Shown: positions 42,889-52,040, numbered from the stretch's first letter. The stretch: 64,000 bases of DNA from Rhizobium sp. AC27/96 (GCF_001692325.1 NZ_LXKN01000024.1:1-64000), one strand, 5' to 3'. Notes: generated by a model from the sequence alone, not told the origin. Translations and numbers: made by a program.

Positions 42889-44174
42889 ATCCCGTCTCCT
42901 TTGTCGATCAATCCGTTTTTCCTGAGCAGATCGCGCCAGAGATCCGGACCGCCAAAGGCGCCGGATTTCGAGATCACGTCCACCTTGTCCCAATGGCCGC
43001 CTGAAATGACCGAGCGCGGCAGGCCCGGCGATACCTGGCCGGTTACCGTCAATGCTTCGGGGCCCAGCGAATGACAGAGCCCGCGCAGCGTCTCGCCGCC
43101 GGCGACGATCAGCGTGCCGGGGGCGGGCAGCGCCCTTGCGATGCGGGCGAAGCACGTCTCGATCCGTGCAGCCGCTTCGGCGCGATCGAGCCCCGGCGGC
43201 AGATTGACGCTGACGAGGGCGGCACCATCCCGCTCGAGCTGCTTTTCAATGACGGAGGGATCGGTCTCTTCGCCGATATGGAGTCCGCGGCTGCCACAGG
43301 CTTTCAACTGCGCGCGCGTGATGGGCTGATCGGAGCCGAAAAGGCCGAGAACTGGAGGTTTTAGCCTGTGCGATATGGTGATGGGCCGCAGTCGGTCCGG
43401 TGTCGGCTCCAGTGATGTCGGTGGCCATAATCTCGTCAAAAAACTCATTGGTTTGGCTTGTCCGAGCACGAAAGCGCGTGCGCCGGGATCAAACAGACTT
43501 ACGGAAGCACCGGCCTCCAGTTTGCTTCCGCGCGCCATGGCGCCAGCCAGACCGCCAGTGCCGCTCCATAGGATGGGCCCGCGAGCATTCTGGACCAGGG
43601 CGATAATCTCATCGAGATCAGAATCGGTATCAGCGTCAAAAACGCTAATACCATCTGAGAGACGGTGTTCGTATTCTGAATTGTCGAGACGTAAGGGGCT
43701 TGGTGCGCGATGCCGCTTGGCTACCCCGGTTACCTGCAATCCCTCCGCAGCCAGAGCCTCCACCAGATCGCCACTCACATCCTGCCATGTGCCATCCGCC
43801 GCGCGCAGCATTTGCCGGCCGTTGCGGGTTACGCGGCCATAATGCGGAAAGGCCGGCGCGAGGATGCAATGCCGCCAGTGCCCGAGCCGGAAGACGGCGG
43901 CGAGTTCGGCGGCCCAGGGGCCACGAAACAGGCTGTCGACCTTCTTGAAGGCGATATCCGCGCCCTTCAGCAGCGGCGCCAGCTGTTCGATGATACCTAC
44001 CGCGTCGGCGGCCGAGCGCTCCCGCGTGCCGCTGTCGATGGCAAGGCTGGACTTACCCTCGGCACCGGGCTCGCTTCCAAGCGCGATCTCTATCGGCCCG
44101 CACAGACCGACGAATTCTACCGCGGTGTCGAGCGCGCCGGTGAGATCGTCAGCAAGGAGGCGGAGGGTGGGCAT
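42885..44174 (-). CDS. Four-carbon acid sugar kinase (DUF1537 family, DtnK-like)
   Basis: This 429-residue protein starts with LRLLADDLTGALDTAVEF, the N-terminal signature of the DUF1537 sugar-acid kinases. It continues with FKKVDSLFRGPWAAEL and APAFPHYGRVTRNGRQ, and has the C-terminal nucleotide part with TLIVAGGETLRGLCHSLG and VISKSGAFGG. The family phosphorylates C4 sugar acids such as D-threonate, D-erythronate or related compounds. It is the first gene of a two-gene operon with pdxA2. No dedicated transporter or regulator lies beside it. Confidence 0.87.
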   Translation of the reverse strand: MPTLRLLADDLTGALDTAVEFVGLCGPIEIALGSEPGAEGKSSLAIDSGTRERSAADAVGIIEQLAPLLKGADIAFKKVDSLFRGPWAAELAAVFRLGHWRHCILAPAFPHYGRVTRNGRQMLRAADGTWQDVSGDLVEALAAEGLQVTGVAKRHRAPSPLRLDNSEYEHRLSDGISVFDADTDSDLDEIIALVQNARGPILWSGTGGLAGAMARGSKLEAGASVSLFDPGARAFVLGQAKPMSFLTRLWPPTSLEPTPDRLRPITISHRLKPPVLGLFGSDQPITRAQLKACGSRGLHIGEETDPSVIEKQLERDGAALVSVNLPPGLDRAEAAARIETCFARIARALPAPGTLIVAGGETLRGLCHSLGPEALTVTGQVSPGLPRSVISGGHWDKVDVISKSGAFGGPDLWRDLLRKNGLIDKGDGI

Positions 44175-44618
44175 GATCGGAGGGAGCCTTCAGCGGGCCT
44201 TGCTGACATCGGATGTTGGCATGCAAGCAAGGCCTTACGGCTGCTCGAGCGAAGCGCAATCTTCAGCCTTCCATGGGGCTTGTCAACGGATTGCTTTGTC
44301 ACCGTTTCATGCAAGGCCATCGCATATGAAATAAAAAGTGCCCCTCACCCAGCCCTCTCCCCGTTTTGACGGGGAGAGGGGGGATCCTGTCAAACCCCTT
44401 CGCCCCGCGTGCGGGGAGAAGGTGGACTCGAACAGTTGAGCGAAGCGAAACTGTGAGAGGACGGATGAGGGGCTTACCTGTCTATGTGCGATTGCCCCGC
44501 CGTTTCATCGATCGCGGACTGCGATGCCCGCCCGCGTTTACTCTGAAGCCGATATGCGGCTATGGTTGCCTTTCGGCAATAGGGGCCAGGTGGCGCCTGT
44601 CGCTTCAAGGAGAGCAGA
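44175..44618. other. Intergenic region with two rhizobial hairpin repeats
   Basis: These 444 bp between the divergent kinase and hypothetical genes contain the paired hairpins described separately. A short frame is open in this DNA, but its sequence is only repeat translation. The kinase promoter must lie in the first 150 bp. Confidence 0.5.
44353..44422. repeat. Paired hairpin intergenic repeats
   Basis: CCCTCTCCCC (44353-44362) pairs with GGGGAGAGGG (44371-44380). Directly after it, CCTTCGCCCCGC (44397-44408) pairs with GCGGGGAGAAGG (44411-44422) except for one position. Such twin G/C-rich hairpins beginning with CCCTCACCC are common repeats in rhizobial intergenic DNA. Confidence 0.65.
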
Positions 44619-44966
44619 GTGAGTTACGATTTCCATGTGGGCCAGAAGGTCGTCTGTATCGATGACAAGTTCAAGCATGTCAGCATCGACCAATTGATCC
44701 GCAAGGGCACGATCTACACGATCCGCTGGGTCGGCGAATACACGCATTATGTCGACGGCACCTTCATCGGCGTGAAGCTCGAGGAGATCCATCGCGGCAA
44801 AGATGACGGCCCCGAAGGCTATGGCGCCGACGACATGCCCTATCGCGCCACCCGCTTCCGCCCGCTGGTGAAGGACAAGATCGCCTCGCTCAGAAAGCTG
44901 CTGGCCCCGACGCCGGATGCGCCTGTGGAGCCGAAGGTGAAGGTCAAGAAGACGGAAAAGGTCTGA
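44619..44966 (+). CDS. Hypothetical protein, small and lysine-rich at the C-terminus
   Basis: A GTG start at 44619 follows AAGGAGAGCAGA and gives 115 residues. The chain begins MSYDFHVGQKVVCIDDKFKH and has a beta-rich middle (GTIYTIRWVGEYTHYVDGTF) suggesting a small barrel such as an SH3-like domain. It ends in a basic tail PKVKVKKTEKV. Proteins of this type occur in rhizobial genomes and prophages. I know of no function. It stands alone. Confidence 0.65.
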   Translation: MSYDFHVGQKVVCIDDKFKHVSIDQLIRKGTIYTIRWVGEYTHYVDGTFIGVKLEEIHRGKDDGPEGYGADDMPYRATRFRPLVKDKIASLRKLLAPTPDAPVEPKVKVKKTEKV

Positions 44967-45040
44967 CGGGCAGGGAAGGGGCGGCGGCGAAAGTTCTGCC
45001 GCCCTTACTGTCTCACTTGACGCAATTGCGGGCACAAAAC

Positions 45041-45066
45041 CGCTCCGCACTCTTCGCGGAGTTGCT
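45041..45066 (-). terminator. Terminator after ddl
   Basis: CTCCGC (45043-45048) and GCGGAG (45056-45061) form a short hairpin. On the minus strand it is followed by CGGTTTTG. It abuts the ddl stop codon. Confidence 0.45.
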
Positions 45067-46131
45067 TTAGGCCTGCTTTGCTCTGGCCAGCCCATGCTCG
45101 ATCAGCCGGCCGACGAGTTCCGGATAGGAAATGCCCGAGGCGCCCATGGCCTTGGGATACATGCTGATATTGGTGAAGCCCGGCATGGTGTTGATTTCAT
45201 TGATGACGACGCTCTCATCCGGCCTCACAAAGAAATCGACGCGCGCCAGCCCTTCGCATCCCAGCGCCCGGAAGCCATCTGCCGCCATGCGCCGCAGCGT
45301 TTCCGCCGTCTCGGTGGGGATCTCAGCCGGAATGGTGACCACGGCGCCGTCCTGATCGACATATTTCGCATCGTAGGAATAGAAGCCATGCGCGGCGGCG
45401 GTGGCGATTTCGCCCGGTACGGAGACGAACAGCGCACCATCCGGCTGCTCCAGCACGGCGCATTCGATCTCGCGGGCGCGCACGAATTCCTCGACGAGCA
45501 CCTTGCGGTCGTGCTTGAAGGCGTCGGCCAGCGCGCTTTCGAATTCCCCGGCGTCATGCGCCTTGCTGACTCCGACCGACGACCCCTGGCGGGTGGGCTT
45601 GACGAAGACGGGCGCGCCGAGCGCGCTGACGATCGCCTCGAAATCCGGCTTTTCGCCGCGCGTGAGCGTGACGGAGCGCGCAACCGGCAGGCCCGCCTCG
45701 CGCAACAGCCGCTTGGCGATATCCTTGTCGATCGCGTTTGCCGAACCCAAGATGCCGCAGCCGACGAGGGGAATGCCGACCATCTGGGCAAGGCCCTGAA
45801 TGGAGCCATCCTCGCCATAAAGCCCATGCAGCACCGGAAACAGCACATCGACCGCCGCGATCTCCCGCGCGCCGGCGCCTTCCAGCGCCAGCAGCCGCCC
45901 CTTCGCGCCCGGCAACAGGCAAACCTCCGTGCCTTCATAGGCAACCGGCTCCGCCAACACGCCGCCCTCCGCCTCCACAAGCAGCCAGCGCCCGGCACGA
46001 TCGATCAGGATCGGCACGACCTCATATGTCCCGGCATCGATCGCCCGGATGACATTACGAGCCGACATGATGGACACATCATGCTCACTGGACTGGCCAC
46101 CAAACAAAACGGCGACGCGGAGTTTCGACAT
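45067..46131 (-). CDS. ddl: D-alanine--D-alanine ligase
   Basis: From ATG 46131 the protein has 354 residues, the longer DdlA-like size. Motifs are LFGGQSSEHDVSIMSA at the N-terminus, HGLYGEDGSIQGLAQMVGIP, the ATP-grasp part FVKPTRQGSSVGVSK and the metal site VINEINTMPGFTNISMYP. It joins two D-alanines for peptidoglycan precursors. It is not in a division and cell-wall cluster here, so it is probably a second, stand-alone copy; rhizobia usually have a ddlB beside murC and ftsQ. Confidence 0.92.
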   Translation of the reverse strand: MSKLRVAVLFGGQSSEHDVSIMSARNVIRAIDAGTYEVVPILIDRAGRWLLVEAEGGVLAEPVAYEGTEVCLLPGAKGRLLALEGAGAREIAAVDVLFPVLHGLYGEDGSIQGLAQMVGIPLVGCGILGSANAIDKDIAKRLLREAGLPVARSVTLTRGEKPDFEAIVSALGAPVFVKPTRQGSSVGVSKAHDAGEFESALADAFKHDRKVLVEEFVRAREIECAVLEQPDGALFVSVPGEIATAAAHGFYSYDAKYVDQDGAVVTIPAEIPTETAETLRRMAADGFRALGCEGLARVDFFVRPDESVVINEINTMPGFTNISMYPKAMGASGISYPELVGRLIEHGLARAKQA

Positions 46132-46411
46132 GAGGGCTGCTCTCCCGGGCAAGAAGGATGTGATGGATGGGAGGGTTTAAACGGGGGATTGCAGCGGAAT
46201 TGGGGAGGAGGTTGTGGGTATGCTTTGCCGGTAGCCTCTTTGCTCGCGTGGAAAATTGCTTCAACGGCTACGGTGACAAGATACTTTGAGACACCAGGAT
46301 CCCTTTAAATCGCCGTGGAATATCCGGGAGAAGTGCTGTTGCGCTCGACTAGACGCTACAGCGGCTACGCACACCCGATTCGGGATGTCTCCTTGCTGAC
46401 TTATGCCGTTT

Positions 46412-47104
46412 TCAAGCGGCGCCATTGCGAGAGATGTGCGCATAATTTTTACCAGTCATCCCATCTGCCTCGACGACAAAGCCATCTGCTGCGGCTATAG
46501 AATCGGCTGCGTATTTCTTGCACATCACACAAATCACCAAGATCAATTGGCGGGTCTCCTCCGAAAGAATAGGTCCGTCGGTCGCTGCGATCATATCCGA
46601 AAAGAGCATAATGTGACGTTTGATCTGCTGGACATTATGCTTGTCCAGAAACTCGATCTCCTCTTCGAATCTTCCGAAGGTGCCGTCAGTCAGCAGATCG
46701 TTGATCGCGCTCATGCGCTGCCTCGCTTGGTGACGGGTCAATGGTCGGATCGAGAACTCTGGAATTCGTCGGTCAAGGACAGTGATAAACGCCTGAGCGT
46801 GCATGTCGAGCAGACTTGCGTAGCCTTTTGTTTTTTTACTTAGCGCATAGTTTCTTCGAAGTTGTATTTTTGCGCTGTTTTCATTGGCCTTCATCGCGGC
46901 TTGAACTTGCCGACTGAGATAGAAGATTGTTGGTATGGCGGCAAAAAGAGCTGCCCAGCTGCCGGTCGCAGAAATCCAGTTTCTCAGGCAATCACTATCT
47001 GCATTACGGCAAAAGCTCGAACTGCTCCAGACCAGCGGCAGAAAAAAGAGTAGGAGCAGGAGGATACAAATTATCCAGCCGTAACGATCCCAATGCTTTT
47101 TCAT
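46412..47104 (-). CDS. Membrane protein of unknown function, member A of a tandem related pair
   Basis: The ATG at 47104 is chosen because it starts the shared motif KKHWDRYGWII; the frame is open to 47320. The 230 residues have two membrane helices (about 9-27 and 41-60) with FCRNADSDCLRNWI between them, two cysteines facing the periplasm. A helical cytoplasmic part of about 165 residues follows. The N-terminal third clearly resembles that of the upstream protein at 47184, while the rest has diverged. Codon use is more A+T-rich than that of the neighbours. No family is recognised. Confidence 0.7.
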   Translation of the reverse strand: MKKHWDRYGWIICILLLLLFFLPLVWSSSSFCRNADSDCLRNWISATGSWAALFAAIPTIFYLSRQVQAAMKANENSAKIQLRRNYALSKKTKGYASLLDMHAQAFITVLDRRIPEFSIRPLTRHQARQRMSAINDLLTDGTFGRFEEEIEFLDKHNVQQIKRHIMLFSDMIAATDGPILSEETRQLILVICVMCKKYAADSIAAADGFVVEADGMTGKNYAHISRNGAA

Positions 47105-47183
47105 CTTCCACGCCTCATGGTTGCCATCACTAAATAAACTCAAGCGCTGGCCAGGTGGCGACGGAGCGGACATGAGTGCGATT

Positions 47184-47813
47184 TCATGCGCCAGTGTAGC
47201 GGCTGATGTATGCCTGTGCTTTTTGGTCAACAGCGTCTGCATACGACGAAACTTTGCGGATGACACTTCCGCCACCGATCTTAATTGCGCTATCATCAAT
47301 CCGTTGTGCAAGATAGGCATTCGGATTCGGCTTTGGAAGCTCGGCGATCGCTTGGATTACCGCGCTGGTGATTGATTTTGCTTCTATCAAACCAGAGGTG
47401 TCACCGGAGCCGATTTTAAGTTCGAAGTCTCTAATGATATCACCGGTAAGAATTGTGTGTATTTCTTTGAGTGTGATCATGGTCGCTGTCATTCGACCCT
47501 GCTGCAGGCTTTTTTCCAGCGACCTACATATAGTCCTGAGCATGTTGGAAGAGTCTTTTGCTAGTTGCGCGGTGCGAAAAATTGGCACGTTCTGCAACTT
47601 AATATTCTCGCGGTGGTGATGATTGATGACAAGGATCGTGATAATTGCCGCTGCGCCTCCGACCCATCCGCTTAGCGCACCGATCCACTCCCGTAGGCAT
47701 TGTTCATCCTTGATGCCGCAGAACGGCTCGCGGCCCCAGAAGGCACGCAGAACAACCAACGACAAAACCATAAGTGCAATCAGCCAGCCGTAATTGTCCC
47801 AAAACTTCTTCAT
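47184..47813 (-). CDS. Membrane protein of unknown function, member B of a tandem related pair
   Basis: From ATG 47813 the protein has 209 residues. It starts KKFWDNYGWLIALMVLSLVV, then FCGIKDEQCLREWIGALSGW and a second helix (AAIITILVI). The layout matches the protein encoded 79 bp downstream: helix, short loop with two Cys, helix, long helical tail. The gene is A+T-rich. The tail, with segments like SSNMLRTICRSLEKSLQQGR, is unlike known enzymes. The pair lies on the 3' side of tRNA-Thr, a frequent integration site, but no integrase is present. Confidence 0.7.
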   Translation of the reverse strand: MKKFWDNYGWLIALMVLSLVVLRAFWGREPFCGIKDEQCLREWIGALSGWVGGAAAIITILVINHHHRENIKLQNVPIFRTAQLAKDSSNMLRTICRSLEKSLQQGRMTATMITLKEIHTILTGDIIRDFELKIGSGDTSGLIEAKSITSAVIQAIAELPKPNPNAYLAQRIDDSAIKIGGGSVIRKVSSYADAVDQKAQAYISRYTGA

Positions 47814-48155
47814 ATGTGGACCTACGCGAGAAATCGAATAATCGTTAATCGCGCAGTGGTCGTGAGGCAAGAGGGTGGTATGCACGTGCCAGCCCCGAAA
47901 GTAATATGTTGGCTTTCTTGCGGCGTGGCTTCTGCGATCGCAACGAGACTGACCTTGAAGAAATATTATCCTGGAGCGTTTTTGCGAGGCAGCCAACATA
48001 GCGCTTGTGGGTAGCCGGTAGTATCATCGCCATGCGTTTCGTGTGTTCTCATCTCAGGGAAAGTCGAGATTGGCCACGATCGTAAAAATTTACTGAGCAA
48101 GCTCTGCGCAACCGGCGCAAATATACACTTGTTATTTCAAAACACCGGAAAAAAC
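47814..48155. other. Intergenic region between the membrane-protein pair and tRNA-Thr
   Basis: These 342 bp are A+T-rich. A 62-codon minus-strand frame (47845-48033) is open but lacks a ribosome site and any motif. No copy of the tRNA end, IS end or integrase gene was found by eye. The pair's promoter should lie here. Confidence 0.5.
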
Positions 48156-48230
48156 TGGTGCTGCTAGAGAGATTTGAACTCTCGGCCTCTCCCTTACCAA
48201 GGGAGTGCTCTACCCCTGAGCTATAGCAGC
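48156..48230 (-). tRNA. tRNA-Thr (GGT anticodon)
   Basis: Read on the minus strand from 48230, the sequence starts GCTGCTATAGCTCAGGGGTA and folds into a full cloverleaf. The anticodon arm CTCCC-TTGGTAA-GGGAG gives GGT (Thr), the T arm contains GTTCAAATC, and the acceptor TAGCAGC is followed by A and an encoded CCA (48156-48158). Confidence 0.93.
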
Positions 48231-48383
48231 AATCCGTGGCGCGAGTGGTGCGCCGTATTGGGCGAGGGGGCTATTGCCATAGGTGGAGGCTGAGTGCAAG
48301 CCGCAATTTTCAACTTCTGTGAAAGATCGTTGGAAAAAATGTGTCGGTCTTTTGACAGCTAAGGTTTTAGGCTATGGAAAGTT

Positions 48384-48668
48384 ATGGGTGCGGATAAGAC
48401 GAAAATCGATGAGGGCGAGGCTTTGCAGGGCGGTTTGACGTCCGACCAGTTGGGCGGCGAGGCGGGCGAGCCTGCGGGCGGCAAGCAGATCACCGAGGCG
48501 GACAGGCGGCGTGAGCGCGCGGCGCAGAAGCTGCGCGAGAACCTGTCGCGCCGCAAGCAGCAGGTGCGGGCGCGGCGCGCGGGGCAAGCCGACGAGACGG
48601 ATGGGCTGCCGGCGGCGAAAACCGGGGATGGGCAGGGGGCTGCCGCAAAATTGGACGAATCGCAGTGA
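48384..48668 (+). CDS. Conserved hypothetical small charged protein upstream of murA
   Basis: This 94-residue, mostly disordered protein is rich in Ala, Gly, Glu and Lys and has one helical core RRRERAAQKLRENLSRRKQQ followed by RARRAG. A short protein with this core next to murA is familiar from rhizobial genomes. The basic core could bind RNA or another protein. No known domain. Confidence 0.65.
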   Translation: MGADKTKIDEGEALQGGLTSDQLGGEAGEPAGGKQITEADRRRERAAQKLRENLSRRKQQVRARRAGQADETDGLPAAKTGDGQGAAAKLDESQ

Positions 48669-48809
48669 TTGATGTCGCTCATCATCAAACGAATTGAAGC
48701 CTTAATCTATTTCGTCTAAAGAGCGCCTTTTCTCAGGCACTCTGACTGTGGCGCCCGGACGGGGCGCACGGAACTTCTAGGAAAGGCGGGCCTCGCCCGT
48801 ATTGCATAT

Positions 48810-50102
48810 ATGGATCGTATCAGGATTGTCGGCGGCAACGAGCTCAACGGTATCATTCCGATCTCCGGCGCCAAGAATGCCGCCCTGCCGCTGATGATCG
48901 CCTCGCTTTTGACCAGCGATACCCTGACGCTCGAAAACGTGCCGCATCTGGCCGATGTCGAGCTCTTGATGCGCATCCTCGGCAATCATGGCGTCGATGT
49001 CGCCGTCAACGGCCGGCGCGAGCGCCAGGAAGACGGCTATTCCCGCACCATCCATTTCACCTGCCGCACCATCGTCGATACGACAGCGCCTTATGAGCTG
49101 GTCGCCAAGATGCGCGCCAGCTTCTGGGTCATCGGGCCGCTGCTCGCCCGCGAAGGCCAGGCGCGCGTGTCGCTGCCGGGCGGCTGCGCCATCGGCACGC
49201 GTCCGGTCGATCTGTTCATCGAAGGTCTCCAGGCGCTCGGCGCCACCATGGAGATCGACGCCGGCTATATCAACGCCACGGCGCCCAAGGGCGGCCTCAT
49301 CGGCGCGCGTTATGACTTCCCGAAGGTTTCGGTTGGTGCCACGCATGTGATGATGATGGCGGCGACGCTTGCCCGCGGCACGACCGTGATCGGCAATGCC
49401 GCCCGCGAGCCTGAAATCGTCGATCTCGCCAATTGCCTGATCGCCATGGGCGCCAAGATTTCCGGCGCCGGCACCAGCACGATCACCATCGAGGGTGTCA
49501 CCTCGCTTTCCGGCGCGCGCCACCGCGTGCTGCCTGACCGTATCGAGACCGGCACCTATGCCATGGCTGTTGCCATGGCCGGCGGCGATGTCACGCTCGA
49601 AAATACCGATATGGCGCTGCTCGACACGGCGCTCGAAAGCCTGCGCCGCGCCGGCGCCGCGATCATGCCGACCAACAATGGCATCCGCGTCAAGCGCAAT
49701 GGCGGCGGCATCCAGCCGGTGGATGTGACCACCGATCCGTTCCCGGGCTTCCCGACCGACCTGCAGGCGCAGTTCATGGCGCTGATGACGCGCTCGTCCG
49801 GCACGTCGCATATCACCGAGACCATTTTCGAAAACCGCTTCATGCATGTGCAGGAGCTGGCCCGCCTCGGCGCCAAGATCTCTCTGTCCGGCCAGACGGC
49901 CCGCATCGAGGGCGTCGAGCGGCTAAAGGGCGCGCCTGTTATGGCGACGGACCTTCGCGCCTCCGTCTCGCTCGTCATCGCCGGCCTTGCCGCCGAGGGC
50001 GAAACGCTGGTGTCGCGCATCTATCACCTCGATCGCGGCTTCGAGCGGCTGGAAGACAAGCTGACGCGGTGCGGCGCTATCGTCGAGCGCATCAGCGACT
50101 AA
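48810..50102 (+). CDS. murA: UDP-N-acetylglucosamine 1-carboxyvinyltransferase
   Basis: This 430-residue enzyme catalyses the first committed step of peptidoglycan synthesis in the cytoplasm. Lys22 and Asn23 (SGAKNAALP) and the loop Cys126 in PGGCAIGTRPVD are present; the Cys makes it the fosfomycin-sensitive type. Its length is standard. It is followed by a terminator-like hairpin and then the DUF2948-type gene and hisD. Confidence 0.96.
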   Translation: MDRIRIVGGNELNGIIPISGAKNAALPLMIASLLTSDTLTLENVPHLADVELLMRILGNHGVDVAVNGRRERQEDGYSRTIHFTCRTIVDTTAPYELVAKMRASFWVIGPLLAREGQARVSLPGGCAIGTRPVDLFIEGLQALGATMEIDAGYINATAPKGGLIGARYDFPKVSVGATHVMMMAATLARGTTVIGNAAREPEIVDLANCLIAMGAKISGAGTSTITIEGVTSLSGARHRVLPDRIETGTYAMAVAMAGGDVTLENTDMALLDTALESLRRAGAAIMPTNNGIRVKRNGGGIQPVDVTTDPFPGFPTDLQAQFMALMTRSSGTSHITETIFENRFMHVQELARLGAKISLSGQTARIEGVERLKGAPVMATDLRASVSLVIAGLAAEGETLVSRIYHLDRGFERLEDKLTRCGAIVERISD

Positions 50103-50123
50103 ATTATCTCTTGTCGTGCAGAG

Positions 50124-50145
50124 AGCGGGCAAGCCCGCTTTCTTC
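50124..50145 (+). terminator. Terminator after murA
   Basis: AGCGGG (50124-50129) and CCCGCT (50134-50139) pair around CAAG, followed by TTCTT. It lies 22 bp after the murA stop. Confidence 0.6.
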
Positions 50146-50234
50146 GGTTGCGTCTTTTGCGCTCGCATCCTATGTCCACAGAAGGAAAACGTCTGTCACG
50201 GCGTTTCGATTGTGCGATCGGGGATGAAGGGCGA

Positions 50235-50678
50235 ATGGGCGATCTCAAGCTAATGGCACTCGACAACGAGGATCTGGGCGTCATATCCGCGCATATGCAG
50301 GATAGCGTCTTCAAGGTCGGCGACATGTCCTTTGCGCCGAAGCTCGAGCAGTTCTCGCTGGCCGCCAACCGTTTCGACTGGGAAAAGTCAGAACAGCGCA
50401 GCAAGTCCTATGAGCGCCATCGTTCCGCGCTGGTGTTCAAACGGGTGCAGGCGGTGCGCTCCAACGGCATCAACCGGCGCAACCGCGACGAGGTGCTGTC
50501 CTTGCTCGCCATCCGCTTCGAGCAGAAGGGCGAGGGGCCCGACGGCACGATCGAGCTGACGCTTGCCGGCAACGCCACCATTGCGCTTGATGTCGAATGC
50601 ATCGAAGTTCAGCTTGCCGATATCGGCGGCACATGGGAAACCGCGCATAAGCCGCGACATCCGGATGCGGGCGAATAG
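50235..50678 (+). CDS. DUF2948 family protein
   Basis: The ATG at 50235, with GAAGGGCGA upstream, gives 147 residues: MGDLKLMALDNEDLGVISAH at the start, then FAPKLEQFSLAANRFDWEK and a strand-rich second half ending in ALDVECIEVQLADIGGTWET. This matches DUF2948, a family found beside hisD in alphaproteobacteria. The function is unknown. The longer frame to 50148 lacks a ribosome site. Confidence 0.85.
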   Translation: MGDLKLMALDNEDLGVISAHMQDSVFKVGDMSFAPKLEQFSLAANRFDWEKSEQRSKSYERHRSALVFKRVQAVRSNGINRRNRDEVLSLLAIRFEQKGEGPDGTIELTLAGNATIALDVECIEVQLADIGGTWETAHKPRHPDAGE

Positions 50679-50738
50679 ATAAGCGATCGATGAATGCCGG
50701 CCGCTGAAGGCGGCCTCGATGGAAGAGGAATATCAGCG

Positions 50739-52037
50739 TTGGCTATCTGGCTGGATCAGGCGTCGGAAGGGTTCGAGCAGCAGTTCGCCGCTTTCCTGAC
50801 GACCAAGCGGGAAGTATCCGAAGATGTGAACGCCGTGGTGCGCGGCATCATCGATGATGTGCGGGCACGCGGCGATGCCGCCCTTGCGCATTATTCGCAG
50901 AAATTCGAAGGCATCGATTTTGCCACGACGCCGATGCGCGTCAGCGAAGCCGAAATCGATGCGGCGATCGAGGCTGTTCCGGCCGAAGTGCTCGGCGCGC
51001 TCAAGGTTGCCGCCACCCGCATTGAATCGCATCATCGCCGGCAATTGCCGAAGGACGATATCTATGAGGATGATCTCGGCGTCGGTCTCGGGTCGCGCTG
51101 GACGGCGATCGAAGCGGTCGGCCTCTATGTGCCCGGCGGGACTGCGAGCTATCCGAGCTCGGTGCTGATGAATGCCGTGCCGGCCAAGGTCGCCGGTGTC
51201 GAGCGCGTCGTCATCGCCGTTCCCACGATGAAGGGCGCCATCAACCCGGCCGTGCTTGCCGCAGCCCGCATGGCCGGCGTCGAGGAAATCTACCGCATCG
51301 GCGGCGCGCAGGCCATTGCGGCCCTTGCCTATGGCACCGAGACGATTGCGCCCGTCTACAAGATCACCGGCCCGGGCAATGCCTATGTCGCCGCCGCCAA
51401 GCGCCATGTGTTCGGCACTGTCGGGATCGATATGATCGCCGGCCCTTCGGAAGTGCTCGTCATTGCTGACAAGAATAACGACCCGAATTGGCTCGCCGCT
51501 GACCTGCTGGCTCAGGCCGAGCATGATGAAGGCGCGCAATCGATCCTGATCACCGACGATGCCGAGTTCGGCAGGGCCGTTGAGGGTGCCGTCGAGCGCC
51601 AGCTCAAGCAGCTGAGCCGCTCGCAGACGGCGGCTGCCAGCTGGCGCGATTTCGGCGCCATCATCCTCGTATCCGATCTCAAACAGGCCATCCCGCTCGC
51701 CAACCGCATTGCGGCCGAGCATGTGGAACTTGCGATCGATGATCCCGAGCCGCTGCTTGCGGGCATCCGCAACGCCGGCGCGATCTTCGTCGGCCGTCAT
51801 ACGCCCGAGGTGATCGGCGATTATGTCGGCGGCTCCAACCACGTATTGCCGACGGCTCGCTCCGCCCGCTTCTCGTCGGGCTTGTCAGTGCTCGATTTCG
51901 TCAAGCGCACGTCGATCCTGCGGCTCGGGCCGGATCAGCTTCGCGCGCTTGGACCGGCGGCGATAGCACTTGCCAATTCCGAAGGGCTGGATGCTCACGC
52001 GCGGTCGGTCGCGATCCGCCTCAATCTCGAGGGGTAA
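50739..52037 (+). CDS. hisD: Histidinol dehydrogenase
   Basis: The protein starts at TTG 50739, eight bases after AAGAGGAA, as rhizobial HisD proteins commonly do; it has 432 residues. Motifs include YVPGGTASYPSSVLMNAVPA, IGGAQAIAALAYGTETI, GPGNAYVAAAKRHVFG, the zinc-site region AQAEHDEGAQS, and AEHVELAIDDPE. It makes L-histidine from L-histidinol in two NAD-dependent oxidations. It lies in a close-packed run: hisD, UPF0262, phosphatase. Confidence 0.95.
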   Translation: MAIWLDQASEGFEQQFAAFLTTKREVSEDVNAVVRGIIDDVRARGDAALAHYSQKFEGIDFATTPMRVSEAEIDAAIEAVPAEVLGALKVAATRIESHHRRQLPKDDIYEDDLGVGLGSRWTAIEAVGLYVPGGTASYPSSVLMNAVPAKVAGVERVVIAVPTMKGAINPAVLAAARMAGVEEIYRIGGAQAIAALAYGTETIAPVYKITGPGNAYVAAAKRHVFGTVGIDMIAGPSEVLVIADKNNDPNWLAADLLAQAEHDEGAQSILITDDAEFGRAVEGAVERQLKQLSRSQTAAASWRDFGAIILVSDLKQAIPLANRIAAEHVELAIDDPEPLLAGIRNAGAIFVGRHTPEVIGDYVGGSNHVLPTARSARFSSGLSVLDFVKRTSILRLGPDQLRALGPAAIALANSEGLDAHARSVAIRLNLEG

Positions 52038-52040
52038 GGC

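Noticed and set aside
44353..44422. CRISPR array
   Set aside because: The two hairpins are of different sequence and are not spaced repeats with unique spacers. No cas gene is present in the window.
47845..48033. 62-codon minus-strand frame between the membrane-protein pair and tRNA-Thr
   Set aside because: No ribosome site, no hydrophobic or domain pattern, and basic low-complexity content. Probably not a gene.
46150..48230. Integrated element with attachment sites at tRNA-Thr
   Set aside because: Composition and position hint at transfer, but no integrase, no direct repeat of the tRNA end and no mobile gene were seen.
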